NCBI GenBank assembly: GCA_963829955.1
Contig: CAWHKS010000019.1
Location: forward strand, 1 to 64,000
Length of the DNA stretch: 64,000 bases
Direction: 5' to 3'
Source of the DNA: DASTFY01 sp963829955
Lineage (GTDB): Bacteria > Actinomycetota > Acidimicrobiia > Acidimicrobiales > Ilumatobacteraceae
The position numbers and the translations under genes are program-made. The notes beneath the pieces are model-generated. The model had not been told where the DNA came from. It saw only the letters and a program-made list of their open reading frames with translations, and made no database searches. Positions 32,511 through 39,133 of the stretch are shown piece after piece (the first letter of the stretch is position 1; the number at the start of each line of letters is the position of its first letter).

Positions 32511-33868
32511 GGCCAACTCTTCTCGGTGGCGGCGAGCAGGCGCGTGACGCGCTCGGTGACGACGTCGACGGCAACCTCGGCGGTCGGGATCGCGGATGGC
32601 GCGGCCAGGCTCGCCACGTCGGCGGCGTCGACCACCCCTGCCGCCACGACCGCGTCGCCCAGTGAGCGACCGTCCGCGCGGGCCGCGGCCAGCACGGTCT
32701 GCAGCTCCTGCTGCGCCCGGTGCTTCCCCACTCGGGCGGCGTACGCGCCCAGCACCTGTTCGGACAGGAGCAGATCGTCGTCCAGCACGTTCGCCCTCAT
32801 ACGGTCGGCGTCGACCTCGATGGTCCGGACCAGATCGAGGCCGAGCGCCAGCGCGGTCGAGGTCAGGAGGTGGAGCTCCGGGAAGGTCGGCCACTCGGCC
32901 TTCCAACCCCGGCCGTCGCGCTCGTGGAGCTGCACCATCGCCTCGAGCATGACCCCGGCGTGAGCGCGGGTGAGGCGGGCCAGGGTATCGAGGTGCTCGC
33001 TGCGCTCCGGGTTGCGTTTGTGGGGCATGGTGATGCTCCCCACGACCGACGCGTCGGACCCCTCGCGCAGCTCGCCGAGCTCGGTCCGCTGGAGCTCCAT
33101 CACCTCGTTTCCGATGCGGGCCAGCGTGCCGGTCACCATGGCCAGGAGCAGCGACTGCTCGACGACGCGGTCACGGCTGGTCAGCCAGCTGATGCCGGGG
33201 TCGGCCAGTTCGAGACGGGCGCAGAAGGCCGCCCGCAGGGCCGGTCCCTGCTCGCCGAAGAACCCCAACGTGCCCACGGCACCACCCAGCTGGCCGACGA
33301 ACCAGCGGGGGCGGCCCTCGTCGAGACGTTCGAGGTGCCGCCCGATCTCGTCCGCCCACGATGCCACCTTCCAGCCGAACGTCACGGGAGCGCCCGGCTG
33401 GGCGTGCGTCCGCCCGACCATCACCGTGGCGCGGTGGACGCGAGCGAGCTCGACGAGCTGGCCGGCCAGCGCACGCAGGTCACGCCGGACGACGGTCATC
33501 GCGCGCCGGGACGCCAGCACCGTCCAGGTGTCGGTCAGGTCCTGCACCGTGATGCCGTAGTACACGTGCTCGGCGGCCTCGGCGGGCACGATCGCCTTCA
33601 ACGCGGCGATGAAGCCGAGGGTGGAGTGCGAGGTGCGGCGTGTCTCGGCGGCCAGCAGGTCGAGATCGAGGCGATCGGCACGCGCCTGCTCGGCGATCGT
33701 CGCCGCCGACGAGCGCGGGATGATGCCGAGCTCGGCCTGAGCGTCGGCCAGCGCGACGAGGATCTCGATCCACGCCTGCCGCCGGGCGTCCTGGTCGAAG
33801 ATGGCCCGGACCTCGTCCGTGCCCCAGAGGTGCGCGTACTCCGCGCTGTCGGTCAGGCGGGCGCCCAT
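32507..33868 (-). CDS. Adenylosuccinate lyase family protein (catabolic paralogue)
   Basis: Second fumarase-superfamily lyase of the operon. It shows YAHLWGTDEVRAIFDQDARRQAWIEILVALADAQ, TSHSTLGFI, VGRTHAQPGAPVTFGWKVA (catalytic His region) and the signature GSITMPHKRNPERSEHL, like PurB and carboxymuconate cycloisomerases. 453 residues. Its place between the unknown 311-aa gene (16-base overlap) and the argininosuccinate-lyase-like gene (4-base overlap), far from purine genes, argues against a purine role. It probably performs an elimination on an N-substituted dicarboxylate. Confidence 0.85.
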   Translation of the reverse strand: MGARLTDSAEYAHLWGTDEVRAIFDQDARRQAWIEILVALADAQAELGIIPRSSAATIAEQARADRLDLDLLAAETRRTSHSTLGFIAALKAIVPAEAAEHVYYGITVQDLTDTWTVLASRRAMTVVRRDLRALAGQLVELARVHRATVMVGRTHAQPGAPVTFGWKVASWADEIGRHLERLDEGRPRWFVGQLGGAVGTLGFFGEQGPALRAAFCARLELADPGISWLTSRDRVVEQSLLLAMVTGTLARIGNEVMELQRTELGELREGSDASVVGSITMPHKRNPERSEHLDTLARLTRAHAGVMLEAMVQLHERDGRGWKAEWPTFPELHLLTSTALALGLDLVRTIEVDADRMRANVLDDDLLLSEQVLGAYAARVGKHRAQQELQTVLAAARADGRSLGDAVVAAGVVDAADVASLAAPSAIPTAEVAVDVVTERVTRLLAATEKSWP

Positions 33869-34788
33869 GCCGGCGCGGCCGCCTCGGCCAGCGTTCGCAA
33901 CGCGGTGCGGACCTGGTCCAGCGAGGCGCCCCAGGGCACCACGACGCGGTGACCCGGCACCTCCCCCAGCGGACCGACGCCGGCGGCGCGCTCGACCTCG
34001 ATGCGATCCTCGAGCAGGCAGCACTTCGTCAACACCACTCCGTCGCGATGCTGCATCGCGAGCTGGCGCGGGCAGATGTCGGCGTAGGGGGCGTCCTCGC
34101 CGTAGAACCAGCGGTGGATTTCGCGTGAGCGGTGGCAACCGACGAGGAACCAGGGACGGTGGTCGGGCCGCTCATCGAGGTACCACGTCGCCGCGCCGTC
34201 GACGGCCGCGCCGGAGCCGCGGCACGGCAGCAGCACCTCGACCCCAGCCGGTGCCAACGCCTCCAGGTCGACCAGCTCCGGCAGCAGCACCATCGGCGGG
34301 AGGTCCTCGGCCATCTCCAGGACGCGACGGGCCTGGTCGACCAGCTTGGCCGGCGCGGGAGGCACTACCTCGAGGACACGCACGACGAGCGGGGCCGGGT
34401 CCAGCAGGAAGCTGACGTGGTGGTAGCGCCCCTCCACCACGATGCACCGAGCCTCGGGATGCTCGGTGGCGACGGTGGCCAGCTGCGACGGCACGCCGGT
34501 ATCGACCTCGGGTCGCTGGACGAAGACGGTCTCATCCGGGAGCGAGAGGACCGTCACGTCGACGGCCGGGGCGAAGAGCGGAACGTCGAGATCAGCGTCG
34601 GCACGCGACGGGAGGGCCAGCGCGACCTCGATCAACGCGTGCGCGTGGCCGTTCCGGACCACGATGAAGCGGGTCCGCCGGTAGCACTCCCGGCCGAGGA
34701 AGTGGCCGACCAGAGCCGACTCGGTGATCGGGAAGTCGACGTCGGCCAGCGACACCTGGCGGTACGCGCTGGGAACGACGTTGGGCAT
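33853..34788 (-). CDS. Uncharacterised 311-aa protein of the AllGH operon
   Basis: I do not recognise the family. It is soluble, with no signal or membrane segment. Conserved-looking features are FLGRECYRRTRFIVVRNGHAHALIEVALAL, VVEGRYHHVSFLLDP, FLVGCHRSREIHRWFYGEDAPYADICPRQLAMQ and TKCCLLEDRIEVE; the Cys/His groups could bind metal. It starts 8 bases after the ComA-like gene and overlaps the lyase by 16 bases, so it surely belongs to the pathway. A large acidic, strand-rich N-terminal part suggests an enzyme rather than a regulator. Confidence 0.75.
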   Translation of the reverse strand: MPNVVPSAYRQVSLADVDFPITESALVGHFLGRECYRRTRFIVVRNGHAHALIEVALALPSRADADLDVPLFAPAVDVTVLSLPDETVFVQRPEVDTGVPSQLATVATEHPEARCIVVEGRYHHVSFLLDPAPLVVRVLEVVPPAPAKLVDQARRVLEMAEDLPPMVLLPELVDLEALAPAGVEVLLPCRGSGAAVDGAATWYLDERPDHRPWFLVGCHRSREIHRWFYGEDAPYADICPRQLAMQHRDGVVLTKCCLLEDRIEVERAAGVGPLGEVPGHRVVVPWGASLDQVRTALRTLAEAAAPAWAPA

Positions 34789-34796
34789 GACCCGCG

Positions 34797-35579
34797 TCAG
34801 GACCGGAGCGTGATGCGACGCAGGAGCGCGGACGCCGTGGTGTCGGCGCGGAGACCGAGACGCAGCGCCTCCACACCCATCGCCTCACGCGGCGCCACGT
34901 TGGACAGGTTGACCTCGGCGCCGACGTGGTTGATGAACCAGGCCTGCTGCTCCTTCCGGGGCGCCTCGAACAGCAGACGCTCGGGCCCGATCTCGTCGAG
35001 GAGCGCTTCGACGACGTCGGCGCGGACACGGCCGTCAGGACCGTAGATCCCGACCGTGCCGCTCTCACGGCCCTCGGCGACGACCCACGTGGCCCCGGCC
35101 TCGAGGTCGGATCGGGCCAGCGTGACCCACTCCTCGGCGCTGAGCGTGCGGGCCGGATCCTTGGCCCCCACCTCCGCGATGACCCGCACGTCGCGCGACG
35201 CCCGCGCGATGAGCTCGCCCTTCCGCTCGGGGCCGAGGAGATCGAGCCCGTCACTGACCTCGACGAAGGGGAAGCCACATCCGGCCGCCCATTCGATGCA
35301 CTCGGTGGCCCGGTCCTGCAGGGCGGCGATCTCGAGCAGCGTGCCCCCGGTGCAGGCCGCCACGTCGGCGCGGTGCAGCAGGTCGAGCTTGGAATCCAGA
35401 TGCGGATCGAGGTACGCGCTCCCCCAGCCGAGCTTCCACAGGTCGAGGAACCCCGCGTGCGCGTGCAGGATGGCGCGCACGTCGTCCACGGGGAGGCCAC
35501 CGTCGAGCGCCGCGGTCAGCCCGATCGATCGGGGCTTGGCCGGGCGGGGCTCGAGGTCCAGGAACGTGGGTCGCTCCAT
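34797..35579 (-). CDS. Phosphosulfolactate synthase (ComA)-like TIM-barrel protein
   Basis: ComA adds sulfite to phosphoenolpyruvate in coenzyme M synthesis; bacterial relatives have mostly unknown roles. Family features seen: LDLWKLGWGSAYLD near residue 50, ACTGGTLLEIAALQDRA, VEVSDGLDLLGPERKGELI, VIAEVGAKDP, WVVAEGRESGTVGIY, LLFEAPRKEQQAWFI and GAEVNLSNVAPREAMGVEALRLGLRAD. 260 residues. First gene of the minus-strand operon; start ATG 35579 gives a leaderless message from a promoter at 35587-35615. No other coenzyme M gene is present, so a different nucleophile or acceptor is likely. Confidence 0.85.
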   Translation of the reverse strand: MERPTFLDLEPRPAKPRSIGLTAALDGGLPVDDVRAILHAHAGFLDLWKLGWGSAYLDPHLDSKLDLLHRADVAACTGGTLLEIAALQDRATECIEWAAGCGFPFVEVSDGLDLLGPERKGELIARASRDVRVIAEVGAKDPARTLSAEEWVTLARSDLEAGATWVVAEGRESGTVGIYGPDGRVRADVVEALLDEIGPERLLFEAPRKEQQAWFINHVGAEVNLSNVAPREAMGVEALRLGLRADTTASALLRRITLRS

Positions 35580-35615
35580 TTCTCGTATCGTAAACGCTCG
35601 CCTACTATCGTTCAA
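35580..35615. promoter_or_regulatory. Overlapping divergent leaderless promoters with operator site 3
   Basis: Minus strand: TTGAAC (35610-35615), 17-base spacer, TACGAT (35587-35592), then ATG at 35579, so leaderless. Plus strand: TTCTCG (35580-35585), 17-base spacer, TACTAT (35603-35608), with ATG at 35618. The minus-strand sequence AACGATAGTAG (35602-35612) inside both promoters resembles sites 1 and 4. A protein bound here would block both directions. Confidence 0.55.
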
Positions 35616-35617
35616 CC

Positions 35618-36637
35618 ATGGATGCGCACCGGCATCTCGAGGGCGGGGCTGGGGGCGCGGACCTGCAGTCGATCGTCGAGGCGGTGCGCTCGAGTCCGGG
35701 TTGGCGGTCGAAAAGCCACATCCGAGTGGTCGGGGACGTCTTCGGGGACGTGTTCGGCGCCCCCGACTGGCGCGAGGGCCCCGGCGACGACGGCGCGGTC
35801 GTCCGGTCGTGCGGCGAGTCGTATGTGGTGTGCGGCGAGGCCATCCTGCCCGCCTTCTTCGAGCGGGACCCCTTTGGTGCCGGCGTCGCCGCGGTGCTCA
35901 CCAACGTCAACGACGTCGCCGCCATGGGCGCCGTGCCGCTCGCGGTGGTGGACACGCTGGTGGGCGACGAGGCCACCTGCCGGACGGCGCTCGAGGGCAT
36001 GCGCCACGCCGCCGGGCTGTACGACGTCCCGGTCGTCGGCGGCCACTTGACGGTCAGCCCCGATCGCCACGCCCTGTCGGCATTCGCGCTCGGTCGATGC
36101 CCCGGTCCCCCGCTTGCCGCGGCGTCACTGCGCCCGGGGCAGCGTCTCGGCCTGGTCGGTTGCCTCGAAGGCACCATGCGGGCCGACTTCCCGTTCTTCC
36201 CCTCCTTCGACGAGCGCGGCGATCGCCTGGCCGGGGACGTGCGGTTGCTGGCCGAGCTGGCCGCCGCCGGTTCGTGCACGGCCGCCAAGGACGTGAGCAT
36301 GGCTGGCCTTCTCGGGTCCCTGGCCATGCTGCTCGAGCCGACCACCAGCGGCGTCACCGTCGCCCTGGACGACATCCCCGTGCCCGTGGGCGTGGACCTC
36401 GTGTCGTGGCTGGTGTGCTTCCCGTGCCTGGTGTTCCTGGTCTGCGGGCCGCCGGACCGTGAACAGGACACGGCCGCCGCGGCCGCCGCACGGGGCCTCA
36501 CGTATGCACCGTTGGGCACGATCGACGCCTCGGGCGTGCTGGCCCTGCGAGCTGGTGACGCCCGCGCCACCGTCGTCGACCTGCGGGTCGAGGGCGTGAC
36601 CCGTCTCGCTCCCCTGACTCAGCCGGAAGCGGGCTGA
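35618..36637 (+). CDS. AIR-synthase-related protein, MSMEG_0567/Sll0787 type (Nit1C)
   Basis: PurM/SelD-fold ATP-dependent enzyme of unknown reaction, a standard Nit1C cluster member. It has DVFGDVFGAPDWREGPGDDGAVV (Asp-rich metal/ATP loop), LTNVNDVAAMGAVPLAVVDTL, PVVGGHLTVSPD and TAAKDVSMAGLLGSLAMLLEP, in the order seen in AIR synthases. 339 residues. In other clusters this domain stands next to the GNAT and radical SAM genes, as here (19-base convergent overlap with the GNAT). Leaderless start. The related enzymes activate an amide or selenide by phosphorylation, which hints at the chemistry. Confidence 0.87.
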   Translation: MDAHRHLEGGAGGADLQSIVEAVRSSPGWRSKSHIRVVGDVFGDVFGAPDWREGPGDDGAVVRSCGESYVVCGEAILPAFFERDPFGAGVAAVLTNVNDVAAMGAVPLAVVDTLVGDEATCRTALEGMRHAAGLYDVPVVGGHLTVSPDRHALSAFALGRCPGPPLAAASLRPGQRLGLVGCLEGTMRADFPFFPSFDERGDRLAGDVRLLAELAAAGSCTAAKDVSMAGLLGSLAMLLEPTTSGVTVALDDIPVPVGVDLVSWLVCFPCLVFLVCGPPDREQDTAAAAAARGLTYAPLGTIDASGVLALRAGDARATVVDLRVEGVTRLAPLTQPEAG

Positions 36638-37131
36638 AGGGGGATCGCCATCGGCTGGTGCTCGACGCCGACGTAGATCTCCACCGCGCCGTCTCGCCGC
36701 CAGCCCAGCCGCTCGAAGAAGGTCACGTTCGCCCGCTGGATGTGGGCGACCATCAGCTCGCCTCCCAGCTCGCCGGCGGTGCGCACGGCGAAGCGCACGA
36801 GTGGGGCGCCGGCGGCGTAGCGCCGGTGGGACGGGAGGACAGCGAGGCGGTCGCCCTGCCACCGGACCCCGTCAGCATCGAGGGGGTAGAGCCGCACGGC
36901 CCCCGCCGGCTCCCGGCCGCGGACGCTGAGCACCTTGATCGTCGCCGGGTGGTCGTCGTGCTCGTCGAGATCGCACAGGTCGAAGAGACGCTGCTCCTCG
37001 ACGAACACCGCGTGGCGGATCCGGTGGTGGTGGTCCAGGCTCCACGCATCATCGGCGACGCGACAGACGGGCTGCCGGCTCCCGGCCGAGGCACCGGGAC
37101 CGGGACCGGGACCGGTGATCGTGTCAGGCAC
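36619..37131 (-). CDS. GNAT N-acetyltransferase, MSMEG_0567/Sll0786 type (Nit1C)
   Basis: GNAT-fold protein of the nitrogen-starvation set. It has DDAWSLDHHHRIRHAVFVEEQRLF (family N-terminus), PAGAVRLYPLDADGVRWQGDRLAVLPSHRR (acetyl-CoA region), VAHIQRANVTFFERLGWRRDGA and a C-terminal HQPMAIPL. 170 residues. GTG start 37131 overlaps the radical SAM stop by 8 bases, so it is translated with it. A GGGACC micro-repeat codes for an N-terminal Gly-Pro stretch (GPGPGPG). Acetyl acceptor unknown. Confidence 0.87.
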   Translation of the reverse strand: MPDTITGPGPGPGASAGSRQPVCRVADDAWSLDHHHRIRHAVFVEEQRLFDLCDLDEHDDHPATIKVLSVRGREPAGAVRLYPLDADGVRWQGDRLAVLPSHRRYAAGAPLVRFAVRTAGELGGELMVAHIQRANVTFFERLGWRRDGAVEIYVGVEHQPMAIPLQPASG

Positions 37132-38281
37132 GGGCCGCGGCCACGGGCTTCGTGCCGAGCTGGACCCGCCGCTCGACGGCCGCCATCGGCGAACAGGCGT
37201 TGCAACGGGAGCACCCCGCCTTCGCGGTGCCCGCTCCGATGCCGCGGGCCTCGAGGAAGGGAGCGAGGCGGCGGGCCACCCGCTCGACGTCGGCCGGAGC
37301 GGGCGGCGGCCAGTCGCCCATGAGGCTCCCGGCCACGGGGCGCAACGGGACAACGAACGGGTAGACGCCGATGTCGATCGCCCGCCGGCACCCATCGACC
37401 GTGACCTCGGGATCCTCACCCATGCCGAGGATGACGTAGGTCGTGACCTGCCCCGGACCGAACCGGGCCACGGCGCGCTCCCACGCCGCGAAGTAGTGCG
37501 GGATGCCCGTGCGGGCCTTGGCCGGCGCCACCCGCGCCAGCACCTCGGGATCGAACGTCTCGACGTGGATGCCCACGGTGTCGGCGGCCCCCATGGCGTG
37601 GACCTGGTCGATCACGTCCAGGTCAACGGGCGGCTCGAACTGGATCTCCACCGGCAACCCGCTGGCCTCCTTGACCGCCCGCCCGCACTGCGCCACGTAG
37701 AGCGCGCCGCGGTCCTGCGCTCGCGTGCTCCCGGTGGTGAGCGTGGCGTCGACGGCACCATCCAGGTCGCGGGCCGCCACGGCCACCTCAGCCAGCATGG
37801 CCGGCGTCTTCTTGGCGATCGTCCGCCCGGCTTCCAGAGACAACCCGATCCCGCAGAACGTGCACTGGTCTTCGTTGCCCCAGTACGCACAGGTCTGGAG
37901 GACCGTGCTGGCCAGCGAGTCGAGGTGCAGCAACGCGATCTGCCAGTACGGCACGCCGTGCGCGGTCGTGAGGTCGTAGTAGCGAGGCCGCGACTGCGTA
38001 CGGGCGGTGGCCACCCATCGGCCGTCCTCGTAAATGGCCGCGCCCGAGTCGTCGACGCGCAGCTCGAAGGGCGACTGCTGCACACGCGCCGGGTCGGTGT
38101 CGAGAGTGAGCGCAAGGTCGTCGACCCACAGCATCCCCACGTCCGACGGTCCGGCACCCCCCTTGCGGCCCTCGGTGACCGTCCCGAGGCGGAGCCCCTC
38201 CGACTGGAGCCGCAGGACGATGTCGGCGATGTCGTCATCGACTTCGGGATCAGGACTCTGCCGAGCGGTACAAGCGGTCAT
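37124..38281 (-). CDS. Radical SAM protein, MSMEG_0568 family (Nit1C)
   Basis: Iron-sulfur enzyme that should cleave S-adenosylmethionine to start radical chemistry. The cluster cysteines are 131, 140 and 143 (QTCAYWGNEDQCTFCGIG), spaced CX8CX2C rather than the usual CX3CX2C, as in its family. A second group, CSRCNAC, near the C-terminus may carry an auxiliary cluster. Barrel segments LTTGSTRAQDRG, VEIQFEPP, ADTVGIHVETFD and TYVILGMGED follow. 385 residues. ATG 38281 has GAGGGAG before it. Coupled to the GNAT gene; operator site 4 lies 49 bases upstream. Confidence 0.9.
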   Translation of the reverse strand: MTACTARQSPDPEVDDDIADIVLRLQSEGLRLGTVTEGRKGGAGPSDVGMLWVDDLALTLDTDPARVQQSPFELRVDDSGAAIYEDGRWVATARTQSRPRYYDLTTAHGVPYWQIALLHLDSLASTVLQTCAYWGNEDQCTFCGIGLSLEAGRTIAKKTPAMLAEVAVAARDLDGAVDATLTTGSTRAQDRGALYVAQCGRAVKEASGLPVEIQFEPPVDLDVIDQVHAMGAADTVGIHVETFDPEVLARVAPAKARTGIPHYFAAWERAVARFGPGQVTTYVILGMGEDPEVTVDGCRRAIDIGVYPFVVPLRPVAGSLMGDWPPPAPADVERVARRLAPFLEARGIGAGTAKAGCSRCNACSPMAAVERRVQLGTKPVAAARA

Positions 38282-38329
38282 GGTGCTGCTCCCTCATGCC
38301 GGGTCCGTGTCGGATCGTGATCCCCGACG

Positions 38330-38340
38330 TCTACTATGGG
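38330..38340 (-). promoter_or_regulatory. Putative operator site 4 (CCCATAGTAGA) before the radical SAM gene
   Basis: Identical over 11 bases to site 1 before nitrile hydratase. It overlaps the stop codon of the 222-aa gene and lies 49 bases before the radical SAM start on the same strand. On the plus strand its TACTAT faces no nearby gene, which argues for an operator rather than a -10 box. Confidence 0.45.
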
Positions 38341-39002
38341 TGACGGCGAGCGTCAACCTCCACGTCCGATCCTGCGTCCCATTCGCCGGCGAACCAGGTC
38401 CACGCCTCCTCCCACGTGTCCCTGTCGTCGACCACGAGGTCGAGGTCGTCGTGCTCGGGCGCCACCGACAGCTCGCCGGTGGAGAGGTCGATGGCGACCG
38501 GGACGATCCGGAGCCGGGGCGCACCCGTGTCGACGTCGGCCTCGAGCGACGTTCTCAGTCCACGACCGGCCGGCAGGTGGATCCTCAGCTCGGGCACCAT
38601 GGCCAGGAGTCCGAAGGCCCGCCGGAACGGCACATCGATCCACACCACGCCTGCGGGCGCAGCTCTCATGGCATCCAGCCTGCGCTGGCACTCCTCCTTC
38701 AACGCGAGCTCGCGATCTCGGCTTGCGCACGCCGCACCGACGAGATCGTCGAAGTTCAGACCGGCGAGCTCCAGCCGGGGCACGTCGATCAGCCCGCGTG
38801 CTGCGTCCGGGTGCGCGGCGAAGCGAGCCAGCGCGGGCGTGTCGAGCACCTCGGCCCGCAGGTGGTGGAGGAGGGTCGCCACCGCGCCCAAGGCCTGCTC
38901 GTACGCGGGGACGCTGACCATCGCCATCGGATAGATACGGGCCTCCGCGGTGCTCCATCGTCCTCGGAGGGCGACGAGCTCCTGCTCGTCCGGCACTGTC
39001 AT
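38334..39002 (-). CDS. Uncharacterised 222-aa protein in the Nit1C/All locus
   Basis: Not recognised. Soluble, helix-rich N-terminal half (ELVALRGRWSTAEARIYPMAMVSVPAYEQALGAVATLLHHLR) and an acidic beta-rich C-terminal half (LRIVPVAIDLSTGELSVAPEHDDLDLVVDDRDTWEEAWTWF). ATG 39002 is chosen because upstream sequence is occupied by the divergent promoter at 39051-39085. Its stop lies 52 bases before the radical SAM start, so the two and the GNAT gene probably form one operon. Position shared with pathway genes is the only hint to function. Confidence 0.7.
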   Translation of the reverse strand: MTVPDEQELVALRGRWSTAEARIYPMAMVSVPAYEQALGAVATLLHHLRAEVLDTPALARFAAHPDAARGLIDVPRLELAGLNFDDLVGAACASRDRELALKEECQRRLDAMRAAPAGVVWIDVPFRRAFGLLAMVPELRIHLPAGRGLRTSLEADVDTGAPRLRIVPVAIDLSTGELSVAPEHDDLDLVVDDRDTWEEAWTWFAGEWDAGSDVEVDARRHP

Positions 39003-39050
39003 CAGGGTGCTCCTCCGCCGCTCGGCTCCGGTGCAGGGCGCTCGTGTCTG

Positions 39051-39085
39051 TTGACGATCCTGGGCGTCGTGTCTACCATCGTCAA
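39051..39085. promoter_or_regulatory. Strong promoter with palindromic operator site 5 before carbamate kinase
   Basis: TTGACG (39051-39056), exactly 17 bases, then TACCAT (39074-39079). The outer ends form a perfect inverted repeat, TTGACGAT (39051-39058) and ATCGTCAA (39078-39085), so the same DNA offers TTGACG on the minus strand towards the 222-aa gene. Minus strand GATGGTAGACAC matches the recurring site. A dimeric repressor bound here would cover both promoters. Confidence 0.6.
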
Positions 39086-39133
39086 TGGTCTGCGCTGGAA
39101 CGGCCTGCTCGACGGTCTGAGGGAGACCAGCCC

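Noticed and set aside
32511..32906. An N-terminal extension of the lyase-AllG frame back to 32906
   Set aside because: It lies inside the conserved end of the adenylosuccinate-lyase-like gene in another frame; GTG 32510 with the 4-base overlap is the natural start.
29661..32963. A very long open frame (about 1100 codons) on the plus strand opposite the lyase and AllG genes
   Set aside because: It is the mirror of codon bias in GC-rich genes; its product is low-complexity Arg/Gly/His-rich sequence without family motifs, while the minus strand holds clear conserved domains.
32507..33868. The gene as housekeeping purB
   Set aside because: The signature fits the wider adenylosuccinate lyase family, but no purine gene is near and overlaps tie it to catabolic neighbours; housekeeping purB is expected elsewhere.
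38330..38345. TACTAT at 38332 as a plus-strand -10 promoter element
   Set aside because: No plus-strand gene starts within 750 bases; the match to site 1 is better explained as an operator for the minus-strand radical SAM operon.
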